DNA of 25,289 nt from a virus. The notes below the pieces were generated by a model. It was not told the origin of the DNA and did not search any database. It worked only from the letters and a program-made list of their open reading frames with translations. The stretch covers positions 1 through 25,289 of IMG/VR virus record IMGVR_UViG_3300030419_004482; one strand, given 5' to 3'. Shown here piece by piece: positions 18,188 through 25,254 of the stretch (its first letter is position 1; every line of letters begins with the position of its first letter). Position numbers and translations under genes: made by a program.

Positions 18188-19474
18188 ATGGCAAAAACCG
18201 ACCAAAATACTTATGTGGAACCTGTTAGTACTGTAGCAATTGCTACTGCAAGACTACAACAAAACAGGTCTTATAGATCTTTATTAGCTAATTTTAGTAG
18301 TAATGTTGCTCCTAGTATCGGACGAGAAAATTATGTAGTAGATGGTGCCGCAATTGCCCCGCCTGATGGTACATTATTTCATCTTGCTAATAGTTCCACT
18401 TCAGCTTTATATGTGCATGATGAAAGATCTTCTTTATTTACAAAATCTTCTGACCATCCTCTTACGGGTACTAAGTTTACAAGGTATGGAATAACTAGAG
18501 CAGAAGCATCATATGCTCAAATGGTATCAAATTCTGCGACATATGAAGTAGGTGAAATGGTAACAGTATTTGATTCTTCTAATGCTCGTTTATATATTGC
18601 TAAATCTGATACTGCAGGGGCAGGTAAGTTTATTGATCCTGGTATACCTCCAACTAATAACTCTGTAACTAACGTAATGATAGGATTTGGAACAGGTGGC
18701 GGAAATCATGGTATAACTCCAGATCGTATGAATGTTGCATGGGAGTTTGCAGTAGCTGATGGTTCTGATCCCAAAGTAACATTAGCATTAAATAGTTTTG
18801 CTGGTTCTGGTGCTAGTTCAGGAAGAACAGGTAATATTGCATTAGGATTCAATTCTCAAAATTCAGTACATAATGCTGCTATTGTATATTATGGAGCAGG
18901 TACTGGAGGAGGATCAGGAGTAAAAGCAGGACTTCGTATAACAGATAAATCACGTAACTTAGCTCCTATAGGAGCTAACTTAGTATTACAATCTACATTT
19001 GGTGCAACTGCTAGTACAACAGGTAGTAATGATCTTGGTCCTATTTGCCCACCTGGATCAATACTTATTTGGGCAGGATCTGCTTTACCTGATGGTTGGT
19101 TAGAGTGTAATGGAGCAACAGTAAGTCAATCAACTTATGCAGCATTATGGCTTGCTTTTGGCGAAGCGCATTTATATGGAAGCGACCCTGGAAGTGGTAA
19201 TTTTATATTACCAGATCTTAGGGATAGATTTCCATTAGGTAAGGGAACTAATAATTCAACCTTAGGGCAAACAAATGGTTCAATGTCTGCTTCTAATAAA
19301 TTAACTACTGATTCCGGTACAGCTGCTTTAACATTAGCAGCGCAGTCGGTCGCACAATCAGCAAAAGATTCGTCTACAGTTAATGTAGCACAATCAGGAT
19401 CTGTTACAGGGTCTGGACATACACACACAGCTACTGTGCCTTCAGTAGTTCTTAGATATATTATTAAAACATAG
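18188..19474 (+). CDS. Tail fibre protein with phage tail collar domain
   Basis: 428 residues. Residues about 287-353 are a phage tail collar domain (PF07484 type): CPPGSILIWAGSALPDGW, LECNGATVS and FILPDLRDRFPLGKG. These are found in the distal part of short fibres and in many marine phage fibres. The N-terminal 280 residues are Ser/Asn/Gly-rich beta sequence, probably virion-anchoring and shaft. The C-terminus (GHTHTATVPSVVLRYIIKT) is a common ending for collar-domain fibres, and its HxH could bind metal in a trimer, which is inference. The start follows the gpJ stop directly (TAATAATG), so expression is coupled to gpJ. Confidence 0.85.
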   Translation: MAKTDQNTYVEPVSTVAIATARLQQNRSYRSLLANFSSNVAPSIGRENYVVDGAAIAPPDGTLFHLANSSTSALYVHDERSSLFTKSSDHPLTGTKFTRYGITRAEASYAQMVSNSATYEVGEMVTVFDSSNARLYIAKSDTAGAGKFIDPGIPPTNNSVTNVMIGFGTGGGNHGITPDRMNVAWEFAVADGSDPKVTLALNSFAGSGASSGRTGNIALGFNSQNSVHNAAIVYYGAGTGGGSGVKAGLRITDKSRNLAPIGANLVLQSTFGATASTTGSNDLGPICPPGSILIWAGSALPDGWLECNGATVSQSTYAALWLAFGEAHLYGSDPGSGNFILPDLRDRFPLGKGTNNSTLGQTNGSMSASNKLTTDSGTAALTLAAQSVAQSAKDSSTVNVAQSGSVTGSGHTHTATVPSVVLRYIIKT

Positions 19475-19487
19475 AGGGGAAACTAAA

Positions 19488-19961
19488 ATGGAGTTTATAA
19501 AATTTGAAATTGATGAATTGACAGCGGACAGTGTTTTCTGTCAATATAGAGAAGTTACTGAGGAAGGAAAAGGTGAATTAAAGTCTAGATCTTTTCCACT
19601 TGAAAAAATTGGGGCAGAAGTACCAGATATTCCTAGATTAGTATCAGGTACAACAACTAATATTTATTATGAACAACGAGGTGATTTTGTTGTTTCTGAA
19701 AAAAGGGATATAAATAATACTCTTGTAACATTAACAGAGGATGAAATTACTTTTTGTATTGAAACAGTAAAAAAAGCTTGTATTGATGAAATGTGGGATG
19801 AACTATTAAAACCACCATCTGTTGATGAACAAGTTGAAGATTTCATTAAGCAATTTTTTGAAGAAGAGGATGAGCCTCTAGAGCAAAAAGATTTTCTTGC
19901 TGAATTTTTTGATGAATTAGAAGAAGAAGATGCTGCTAATGAGATAGTAGAAGAGAAATAA
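19488..19961 (+). CDS. Acidic protein of unknown function between two fibre genes
   Basis: 157 residues; I do not recognise a family. Residues 1-75 look like a small beta fold (MEFIKFEIDELTADSVFCQY at the start). Residues 80-157 are helical and very acidic, with runs such as FFEEEDEPLEQ and ELEEEDAANE, and no transmembrane segment. It has its own strong ribosome site (GAGGGGA, 19474-19480, 7 bases from the ATG), unlike most neighbours, which suggests high independent translation. Small acidic proteins next to fibre genes are often fibre-assembly chaperones (the role of T4 gp38/gp57 and lambda Tfa types), but I see no homology to those; chaperone is a context guess only. Confidence 0.75.
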   Translation: MEFIKFEIDELTADSVFCQYREVTEEGKGELKSRSFPLEKIGAEVPDIPRLVSGTTTNIYYEQRGDFVVSEKRDINNTLVTLTEDEITFCIETVKKACIDEMWDELLKPPSVDEQVEDFIKQFFEEEDEPLEQKDFLAEFFDELEEEDAANEIVEEK

Positions 19962-19997
19962 AACCCTAATTAATCGTCTCTAAAAGAAGGGAATAAT

Positions 19998-22900
19998 ATG
20001 GCACTTACACGTATTACTCAAACTGTAGTTGGAACTGGCGCTATTGCTACTGATGGTTTAGCCAATAGTAGTATATCAGAAAGGACAATTGCTACAGGAG
20101 CTATAACTGCGGATAAATTAGCAGCTAATGTTATAACTGGAGGGCCTATAGCTGCTAATATAAATATTGTTCAAAATAACGTAACAGCTCTTACAGCAAA
20201 TGTAGATGTAGTTCAAGATAACGTAGCTGCAATAACAGACGCAACAACTGATCTTAATATAGGTTCAGGTAAATATTTCTTTGATAAAAGTATAACTTCT
20301 TTAGGTATAAATAATACTCAGCCTATTGCTGGTACTGTTAGTTTAGGTACTCCAGCAAACGTAATTTTAAATTATCAAGCAGGACTTGGTGGTAATGTTT
20401 ATATTGGTGTACCAAATACACTTAGTCCTTATAAATTAGATGTTCATGGTACAGCTAATACCGGAACTTTTAGAGCAACTCAGATTGGTATTGGAGCAGC
20501 ACCCTCTCGTCCTCTTACTATTGAAACGGGCGAAAATGAGGTAATCAGACTTATTAATACACATAATGGTGGCGACGTTAAAATTGAATATAGAAATAGT
20601 TTTGGAACAGATACAAATTGGTTTGGCGGATTAGAAGAGTCTGATGGCTCATTTAGAATTAATTTTAAAGAAGCAGATATAAGTTCAGCTGAAGATACAT
20701 ATTTAGCAATTAAGAAAACTATGCAGATGGGCGTTGGAACAGCATCTCCTGATGCTAATCTTCATGTTGTAGGCACTGGCCATATTACTGGACAAGTTAA
20801 TGTAGATGATGATTTAGTTATTACAGGAAATGTAGGACTTGCAGGAAATACAGCACCAGCCCTTAATACAATTAGCTTAGGTGCTCCAGCTAATGTCGTA
20901 ATTAGAGCTGTTAGTGATAAAAGCGGTAATGTAATTATTGGTGATCCTACTGCTACGTCGCCTTATAGTTTAGATGTACGTGGTGCAGCTAATGTAGGTG
21001 CGTTAACTGCAACGTCCTTTTCTCTTTCAGCAATGACAGTTAGTGATGGTGGAACAATAGGTTCTACTTCTACCACTGACGCAATAACAATTTCTGCTGC
21101 TGGTATAGTTACTTTTAAAGACGATATTATAATAAAAGATGGAGGCACAATTGGTGTAACATCTAAAGTTGATGCAGTAACATTAGCTTCTGATGGAGCT
21201 ATTACTTTAGTTGATGATTTAGCTGTAACAGGAAATACTGTAGTAACTTTAGGTCTTGCTGTAGCAGAAAATACTGCACCAGCTATTGATACTGCAAGTT
21301 TTGGAAATCCTGCTAATGTTATAGTTAGGGCAGTATCTCAAAAAGGCGGAAACGTTATAATTGGAGATTCTACTGCTACTACATCACATAGTTTAGATGT
21401 ACACGGTACGGCTAATACTGGAGCTTTAACTGCAACTACAATTGTATTATCAGATGATGGTGGAGTACAAGTACCTAATGATGGTAATATAGGATCTGCT
21501 GGTGCTACAGACGCTATGCAAATTGATTCAGCAGGTATTGTTACATTTAAAGACGATATTAAAGTTAAAGACGATGGTACTATAGGTAGTGCTTCAGCTC
21601 CTACAGCTATGACTATTGACTCCTCTGGTATTGTCGCGTTTGTAGACGATATTAAAATTAAAGATGGTGGTACAATAGGTAGTGCAACAACTATAGATGC
21701 AATAACTCTAGCTTCTGATGGTGTAGTTACTTTTAAAGACGACATTAAGATTAAAGATGGTGGAACTATTGGTTCGGCAACTACTCCGGGTGCTGTAACA
21801 ATAGCTTCTGATGGTTTTGTTACTATAGCAGATGATATGACTGTAACTGGTAATTTACAAGTTCATGGTGAAACTATTACTGCTAATACTACTAATATTG
21901 TTGTAAGAGATCAATTTATAGCTTTAGCTAATGGTGGCGCTAAAACTGCTGATACTGGTGTATTTTATACGCGAGGTACAGAAGGTAACGCAGTTATATG
22001 GTATGATGCTTCAGAAAACTCATTTTATATGTCTGAATCAAGAAATGAATATAGTGATACCTCTATTACACCAACAAGTGCCGCTAATCTTAATGTAGGT
22101 CTTTTAGAAGCAACTTCTATTACGTTATCAGGAGATGCAGGAGTTTTAGTTCCCAATGATGGAAATATTGGATCTGCTGGTGCAACAGATGCAATGCAAA
22201 TTGACTCAGCAGGTATAGTAACTTTTAAAGACGATATTAAAGTTAAAGACGATGGAACGATAGGTAGCGCTTCAGCTCCTACAGCTATGACTATTGATTC
22301 AGCAGGTATTGTAGCATTTGTAGACGATATTAAAGTTAAAGACGATGGTACTATAGGTAGCGCTTCAGCTCCTACAGCTATGACTATTGATTCTTCTGGT
22401 ATTGTTGCGTTTGTAGACGATATTAAAGTTAAAGACGATGGAACAATAGGTAGCGCTTCAGCTCCTACAGCTATGACTATTGACTCAGCAGGTATTGTTG
22501 CGTTTGTAGACGATATTAAAGTTAAAGACGATGGAACAATAGGTAGCGCTTCAGCTCCTACAGCTATGACTATTGACTCAGCAGGTATTGTTGCGTTTGT
22601 AGATGATATTAAAATTAAAGACGGTGGTACTATTGGCGTAGCATCTGCTGCTGACGCAATGACGGTTTCAAGTGCTGGTATAGTAACTTTTAAAGACGAT
22701 ATTCTTATTAAAGATGGCGGTACTATTGGTGTAGCATCATCAACTGGTGCTATTACAATTGCCTCAACAGGTATTGTTACATTTGTAGATGATATCGTTG
22801 TTAAAGACGATGGTACTATAGGCAGCGCTTCAGCTCCTACAGCTATGACTATTGATTCTTCTGGTATTGTTGCGTTTGTAGACGATATTAAGATTAAAGA

Positions 22901-23723
22901 TGGTGGAACAATAGGTGTAGCCTCTAAAACTGACGCAGTAACCGTAGCTTCTGATGGTGCTGTTACTTTAGTTGACGATTTAGCTGTTACAGGAAATATT
23001 ACTTCAACATTACAAACAGTAGTTACAACTGGATTAGGAGTTGCTGCTAATACACTCCCCTTAAGTAATAGTATTAGTATTGGTAATCCTGCAAATGTTA
23101 TAATACAAACAGCCTCTGGGTCCGGAAAAAGTATTATTGTTGGTGATCCTACAGGCACAACAACTCATTCTTTAGATATACGCGGTACAGCTAATACTGG
23201 GGCATTAACTAGTACAGCAGTAACAGTAAGTGGATTAACTGCTTCTCGTGTTCTACAAACAGATGGAAGTAAAGGTTTAGAATCATCAGCTGTTACTACT
23301 ACAGAACTTGGATATCTTGATGGGGTTAGTAGTGCAATTCAAACACAATTAGATGCTAAAATAGCTACTACATCTTCTGCATCAAATGATTATGTTACTT
23401 ATACTAGATTAAATGCGAATTTAAATGTGATTCAGGATAATGTAGCATCATTATCAGGGTCAATTCAATTAAATCCTTTTACTAATGCAATTACACAAAC
23501 TGGAACTGCAAATACATTCTTCTTAGGCAAGGCAATGCCTGGTGATGGTTTAGCTAATGTTTTGAGTGTTTCAATAGATGGAATAACTCAAATTAAAGAT
23601 CAACCAGGAACTGCAAACAATGATTTTATAATGAACGCTGTTGCAGCACATGCATCAATTCAATTTACTGCACCTTCTATACCTGCGGGTTCAAGGATTC
23701 AAACTATAATACTACATTCATAA
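19998..23723 (+). CDS. Long repeat-built tail fibre protein
   Basis: 1241 residues. The N-terminal about 90 residues (ISERTIATGAITADKLAANV) are of a type common at the start of marine phage fibres. The shaft is built from two repeat families: fifteen 31-residue units with consensus DDIKVKDDGTIGSA in three arrays, and four 56-residue modules centred on GxPANVI and SLDVxGxANTGAL. Between arrays is a separate block near residues 615-690 (NIVVRDQFIALANGGAKT, then DTGVFYTRGTEGNAVIWYD), a pattern seen in cyanophage-like fibres. The C-terminal region has the widespread ELGYLDGVSSAIQTQLDAK motif, a coiled-coil-like junction and a final beta domain. Expected to form a trimeric beta-structured fibre touching the host. 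AGAAGG (19985-19990) lies 7 bases before the ATG. Confidence 0.85.
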   Translation: MALTRITQTVVGTGAIATDGLANSSISERTIATGAITADKLAANVITGGPIAANINIVQNNVTALTANVDVVQDNVAAITDATTDLNIGSGKYFFDKSITSLGINNTQPIAGTVSLGTPANVILNYQAGLGGNVYIGVPNTLSPYKLDVHGTANTGTFRATQIGIGAAPSRPLTIETGENEVIRLINTHNGGDVKIEYRNSFGTDTNWFGGLEESDGSFRINFKEADISSAEDTYLAIKKTMQMGVGTASPDANLHVVGTGHITGQVNVDDDLVITGNVGLAGNTAPALNTISLGAPANVVIRAVSDKSGNVIIGDPTATSPYSLDVRGAANVGALTATSFSLSAMTVSDGGTIGSTSTTDAITISAAGIVTFKDDIIIKDGGTIGVTSKVDAVTLASDGAITLVDDLAVTGNTVVTLGLAVAENTAPAIDTASFGNPANVIVRAVSQKGGNVIIGDSTATTSHSLDVHGTANTGALTATTIVLSDDGGVQVPNDGNIGSAGATDAMQIDSAGIVTFKDDIKVKDDGTIGSASAPTAMTIDSSGIVAFVDDIKIKDGGTIGSATTIDAITLASDGVVTFKDDIKIKDGGTIGSATTPGAVTIASDGFVTIADDMTVTGNLQVHGETITANTTNIVVRDQFIALANGGAKTADTGVFYTRGTEGNAVIWYDASENSFYMSESRNEYSDTSITPTSAANLNVGLLEATSITLSGDAGVLVPNDGNIGSAGATDAMQIDSAGIVTFKDDIKVKDDGTIGSASAPTAMTIDSAGIVAFVDDIKVKDDGTIGSASAPTAMTIDSSGIVAFVDDIKVKDDGTIGSASAPTAMTIDSAGIVAFVDDIKVKDDGTIGSASAPTAMTIDSAGIVAFVDDIKIKDGGTIGVASAADAMTVSSAGIVTFKDDILIKDGGTIGVASSTGAITIASTGIVTFVDDIVVKDDGTIGSASAPTAMTIDSSGIVAFVDDIKIKDGGTIGVASKTDAVTVASDGAVTLVDDLAVTGNITSTLQTVVTTGLGVAANTLPLSNSISIGNPANVIIQTASGSGKSIIVGDPTGTTTHSLDIRGTANTGALTSTAVTVSGLTASRVLQTDGSKGLESSAVTTTELGYLDGVSSAIQTQLDAKIATTSSASNDYVTYTRLNANLNVIQDNVASLSGSIQLNPFTNAITQTGTANTFFLGKAMPGDGLANVLSVSIDGITQIKDQPGTANNDFIMNAVAAHASIQFTAPSIPAGSRIQTIILHS
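20313..20480 (+). repeat. 56-codon fibre module, copy 1 of 4
   Basis: 168 bases encoding a module that starts NTQPIAG and ends GTFRAT. It aligns without gaps to three others in the same gene at 20847-21014, 21270-21437 and 23049-23216, sharing the N-T start, GxPANV, a GNV/GKS-IxG step, LDVxGxAN and the closing AT/ST. Copy 1 is the most diverged (YIGVPNTLSPYKLDVHG in place of IIGDPTATSPYSLDVRG). Confidence 0.75.
20847..21014 (+). repeat. 56-codon fibre module, copy 2 of 4
   Basis: 168 bases, starts NTAPALNT and ends GALTAT. Close to copy 3 (RAVSxKxGNVIIGDxTAT shared). It lies directly before the first 93-base repeat array. Confidence 0.75.
21024..21209 (+). repeat. 93-base tandem repeat array, 2 units (diverged)
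   Basis: Two in-frame 31-codon units (start VSDGGTIGSTS at its core, then KDDIIIKDGGTIGVTS), followed by VDDLAVTGN, which also follows the third array. Units are diverged from each other at the base level. Confidence 0.7.
21270..21437 (+). repeat. 56-codon fibre module, copy 3 of 4
   Basis: 168 bases, starts NTAPAIDT and ends GALTAT. It lies just before the second 93-base repeat array, the same arrangement as copy 2 with the first array. Confidence 0.75.
21456..21827 (+). repeat. 93-base tandem repeat array, 4 units
   Basis: Four in-frame 31-codon units, unit starts at 21456, 21549, 21642 and 21735. The first two (VPNDGNIGSAGATDAMQ, then VKDDGTIGSASAPTAMTI) recur in the same order at 22134-22319, 678 bases downstream, so a two-unit block was copied between arrays. 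The array ends in ADDMTVTGN. Confidence 0.85.
22134..22970 (+). repeat. 93-base tandem repeat array, 9 units with a near-identical core
   Basis: Nine 31-codon units, exactly 837 bases, unit starts every 93 bases from 22134 to 22878. Units 2-5 (22227-22598) are nearly identical at the DNA level and differ mainly at the Thr codon of DDGTIG and in a Ser-Ala or Ser-Ser pair before GIVAF. Unit 8 (22785-22877) is nearly the same as these but separated from them by two diverged units. The array is followed by VDDLAVTGN. Confidence 0.9.
23049..23216 (+). repeat. 56-codon fibre module, copy 4 of 4
   Basis: 168 bases, starts NTLPLSNS and ends GALTST. It follows the nine-unit array rather than preceding one, and leads into the C-terminal ELGYLDG region. 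Confidence 0.75.
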
Positions 23724-24709
23724 TGAGAAAAATTAGACAACTTACAACAGAACTTACATTTAGGTGTAATGCTAAGTGTCCTGCTTGTCATCGTTTACGA
23801 ATTAAAAAAATTAACTTAAATGATTCTAAATATACTTACACATTAGAATCTTTTAAAAAATTATTTTATCCTGAGTTACTAAATAATTTAGAATGGTTAA
23901 TATTAAATGGTAATTTTGGTGATTCAATAATGAATAAAGAGTTTAGAGAGATAATTTCTTATGTAAAGGAACACGGTACAAGATTAAATATACATACAAA
24001 TGGTGGGATACATGATCATGATTATTGGACTGATGTAGGAAATATTTTAACTAATCGAGATATTTTAAATTTTGATTTAGATGGTTTAGAGGATACTCAT
24101 CATATTTATCGTATAAATACTAAATTTGAAGATGTTTTATCTAATGCAAAATCTGTTATAGCTACTAAAAGACCACAAGTTCATTGGAAGTATATAGTAT
24201 TTAGTTATAATCAACATCAGGTAGAGACTGCTAAACAACTTGCCAAAGATTTAGATTTTCATTCATTTTCAACAGTAAAAACTAATAGAGAATTTAATCC
24301 TCCTAGAACTGGTAAATTTGCGCATACTAAAAATAAAGTTAATAAAGATACCTTAGAAAAACAAATATTATGTGCTTGGGAAAGTTGGGGTAAATGGTAT
24401 GTTTCACCTGAAGGATTAGTTTTTAGATGTTGTTGGACTGGTGGACATTATTATGATAATGATAACTCAAAATTTTATTATCCGCCTGAGTTTACAAAAA
24501 AATTTAATGGATTTTATGTTCCCATCGAAAAAATAATTAGTTATAATTATTGGAACAAATTAAAGTTATACTTACAAGGATATGATAGAAGTTTTTCTTT
24601 ATGTAAAAGTCAGTGTGGAAAATTATTATCTAGTAGAGAAAAAGTAGAAGAAAATCTTAATACAGGCGAAAAAACTATATTTGATGCCTATGATCAAAGA
24701 GGTAATTAA
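23723..24709 (+). CDS. Radical SAM protein with C-terminal SPASM-like cysteines
   Basis: 328 residues. C15-x3-C19-x2-C22 (RCNAKCPAC) right at the N-terminus is the radical SAM cluster motif. The usual GGEP position reads LNGNFGDSI, the GN(F/L)GD variant I recognise from a phage-associated radical SAM group, and it is followed by IHTNGG and FDLDGLEDTHHIYR. The C-terminal part has C217 (LCAWESWGKW), C236-C237 (FRCCW) and C294/C298 (LCKSQCG), suggesting an auxiliary SPASM-type cluster; SPASM enzymes commonly modify peptides. Substrate unknown. The start is a TAATG overlap with the long fibre gene and has no good ribosome site of its own, so translation depends on the fibre gene. It differs from the radical SAM protein at 8170-9381 in architecture, so the two are not recent duplicates. 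Confidence 0.86.
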   Translation: MRKIRQLTTELTFRCNAKCPACHRLRIKKINLNDSKYTYTLESFKKLFYPELLNNLEWLILNGNFGDSIMNKEFREIISYVKEHGTRLNIHTNGGIHDHDYWTDVGNILTNRDILNFDLDGLEDTHHIYRINTKFEDVLSNAKSVIATKRPQVHWKYIVFSYNQHQVETAKQLAKDLDFHSFSTVKTNREFNPPRTGKFAHTKNKVNKDTLEKQILCAWESWGKWYVSPEGLVFRCCWTGGHYYDNDNSKFYYPPEFTKKFNGFYVPIEKIISYNYWNKLKLYLQGYDRSFSLCKSQCGKLLSSREKVEENLNTGEKTIFDAYDQRGN

Positions 24710-25074
24710 TGGAACGAGAATTTGAATTAGTAATTAAAGATGGGCATACAGATGTACCTTCTGCTAAACGACAAATGAAGAAGATACAAGAAGATGTAAT
24801 TGATATGTATAATTCATTACTATCTAAAAGTGAAGAGGAAAATTTACCTTCTTGGTGGACTAATAAGTTAGCTGTTGCAGCAGCATATCTTAATTCTTTA
24901 AGAGATTTTATAGTTTATGAAACGAATGAAGCTGCAACACAAGATGCTGCTGAATCTTCCTCTTCATTATTAGTATTTAGAGATGATGATATTGACGTAG
25001 TACCTGTTGATAATTCAGATATGCTTCCTCCTTCCGTACTTCAAGCGAGAGAGCAAAATAATGCCAGTTCGTAA
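24709..25074 (+). CDS. Small conserved-type phage protein (WWTNK motif), unknown function
   Basis: 121 residues. The central block is helical with LPSWWTNKLAVAAAYLNSLRDF (residues about 46-67), a pattern I have seen in small proteins of marine phages, usually near structural genes. The N-terminal part is a charged helix (SAKRQMKKIQEDVIDMYNSL), and the C-terminal 40 residues are Ser/Asp-rich and probably disordered. No catalytic motif, signal peptide or membrane segment is visible. AAGAGG (24697-24702) and a TAATG overlap with the radical SAM gene define the start. Its last 14 bases overlap the next gene. Function not known to me. Confidence 0.8.
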   Translation: MEREFELVIKDGHTDVPSAKRQMKKIQEDVIDMYNSLLSKSEEENLPSWWTNKLAVAAAYLNSLRDFIVYETNEAATQDAAESSSSLLVFRDDDIDVVPVDNSDMLPPSVLQAREQNNASS

Positions 25075-25198
25075 AGTTAAGGGTGGTTATAAATGGGGAA
25101 GCCAAGGTAAGACGTATAAATCAAAAAAAGGAGCTTTGCGGCAAGCTCGAGCAGCATATGCTTCTGGTTACAAAAATAAAAATAAGAAAAAGAAGTAG
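25061..25198 (+). CDS. Short basic protein (MPVRKVKGGY type), unknown function
   Basis: 45 residues from the ATG at 25061. An upstream TTG in frame at 25007 would add 18 residues but lies deep in the previous gene and lacks support. GAGAG lies about 8-12 bases before 25061. The sequence is highly basic: MPVRKVKGGYKWGSQGKTY, then a KGALRQARAAYASGYK helix and a Lys-rich tail (KNKNKKKK). Similar short proteins are common in marine phages, often next to the WWTNK protein. It could bind nucleic acid or an acidic partner. No cysteine is present, so a Cys-based radical SAM thioether product can be excluded. Confidence 0.78.
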   Translation: MPVRKVKGGYKWGSQGKTYKSKKGALRQARAAYASGYKNKNKKKK

Positions 25199-25225
25199 CA
25201 AACTTCAAGACCAAAAAATAAATTT

Positions 25226-25254
25226 TTGACACTACACGCAAATTTTGCGATTAT
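25226..25254 (+). promoter_or_regulatory. Candidate sigma70-type promoter after the tail module
   Basis: A perfect TTGACA (25226-25231) is followed after 17 bases by GATTAT (25249-25254), a 4-of-6 match to TATAAT. A shifted reading TATAGA (25252-25257) would need a 20-base spacer. It lies in the only notable non-coding stretch of the window (25199-25289) and would read rightwards into the next gene outside the window. In AT-rich DNA such matches occur by chance, so this is tentative. Confidence 0.45.
25237..25249. promoter_or_regulatory. Operator-like perfect inverted repeat in the promoter spacer
   Basis: CGCAAA-T-TTTGCG, two 6-base arms around one base, lies between the candidate -35 and -10 boxes, where a repressor dimer would block RNA polymerase. 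No T-run follows, so it is not a terminator. Confidence 0.35.

Noticed and set aside
18188-19474. Diversity-generating retroelement target in the fibre C-terminus
   Set aside because: No reverse transcriptase, template repeat or matching variable repeat is visible in the window, and the C-terminus is a collar-type ending rather than a C-type lectin.
19962-19997. Separate promoter before the long fibre gene
   Set aside because: The gap is only 36 bases and shows no -35/-10 pair beyond AT-richness; only a ribosome site is visible.
22134-22970. Regular 93-base repeats as a CRISPR array
   Set aside because: There are no unique spacers; whole units repeat in frame within a coding sequence.
22025-23158. 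Long open frame on the minus strand (377 codons)
   Set aside because: It is the complement of the fibre repeats; the 93-base period keeps the antisense frame open, and the translation is a repetitive low-complexity sequence with no domain.
25007-25060. TTG start at 25007 for the short basic protein
   Set aside because: It would add an atypical hydrophobic extension and has no ribosome site; the ATG at 25061 gives the familiar MPVRKVKGGY start.
25211-25227. A-run/T-run (AAAAAATAAATTTTT) as a terminator
   Set aside because: The stem would be only A-T pairs with a 3-base loop and no G-C content, too weak for a rho-independent terminator.
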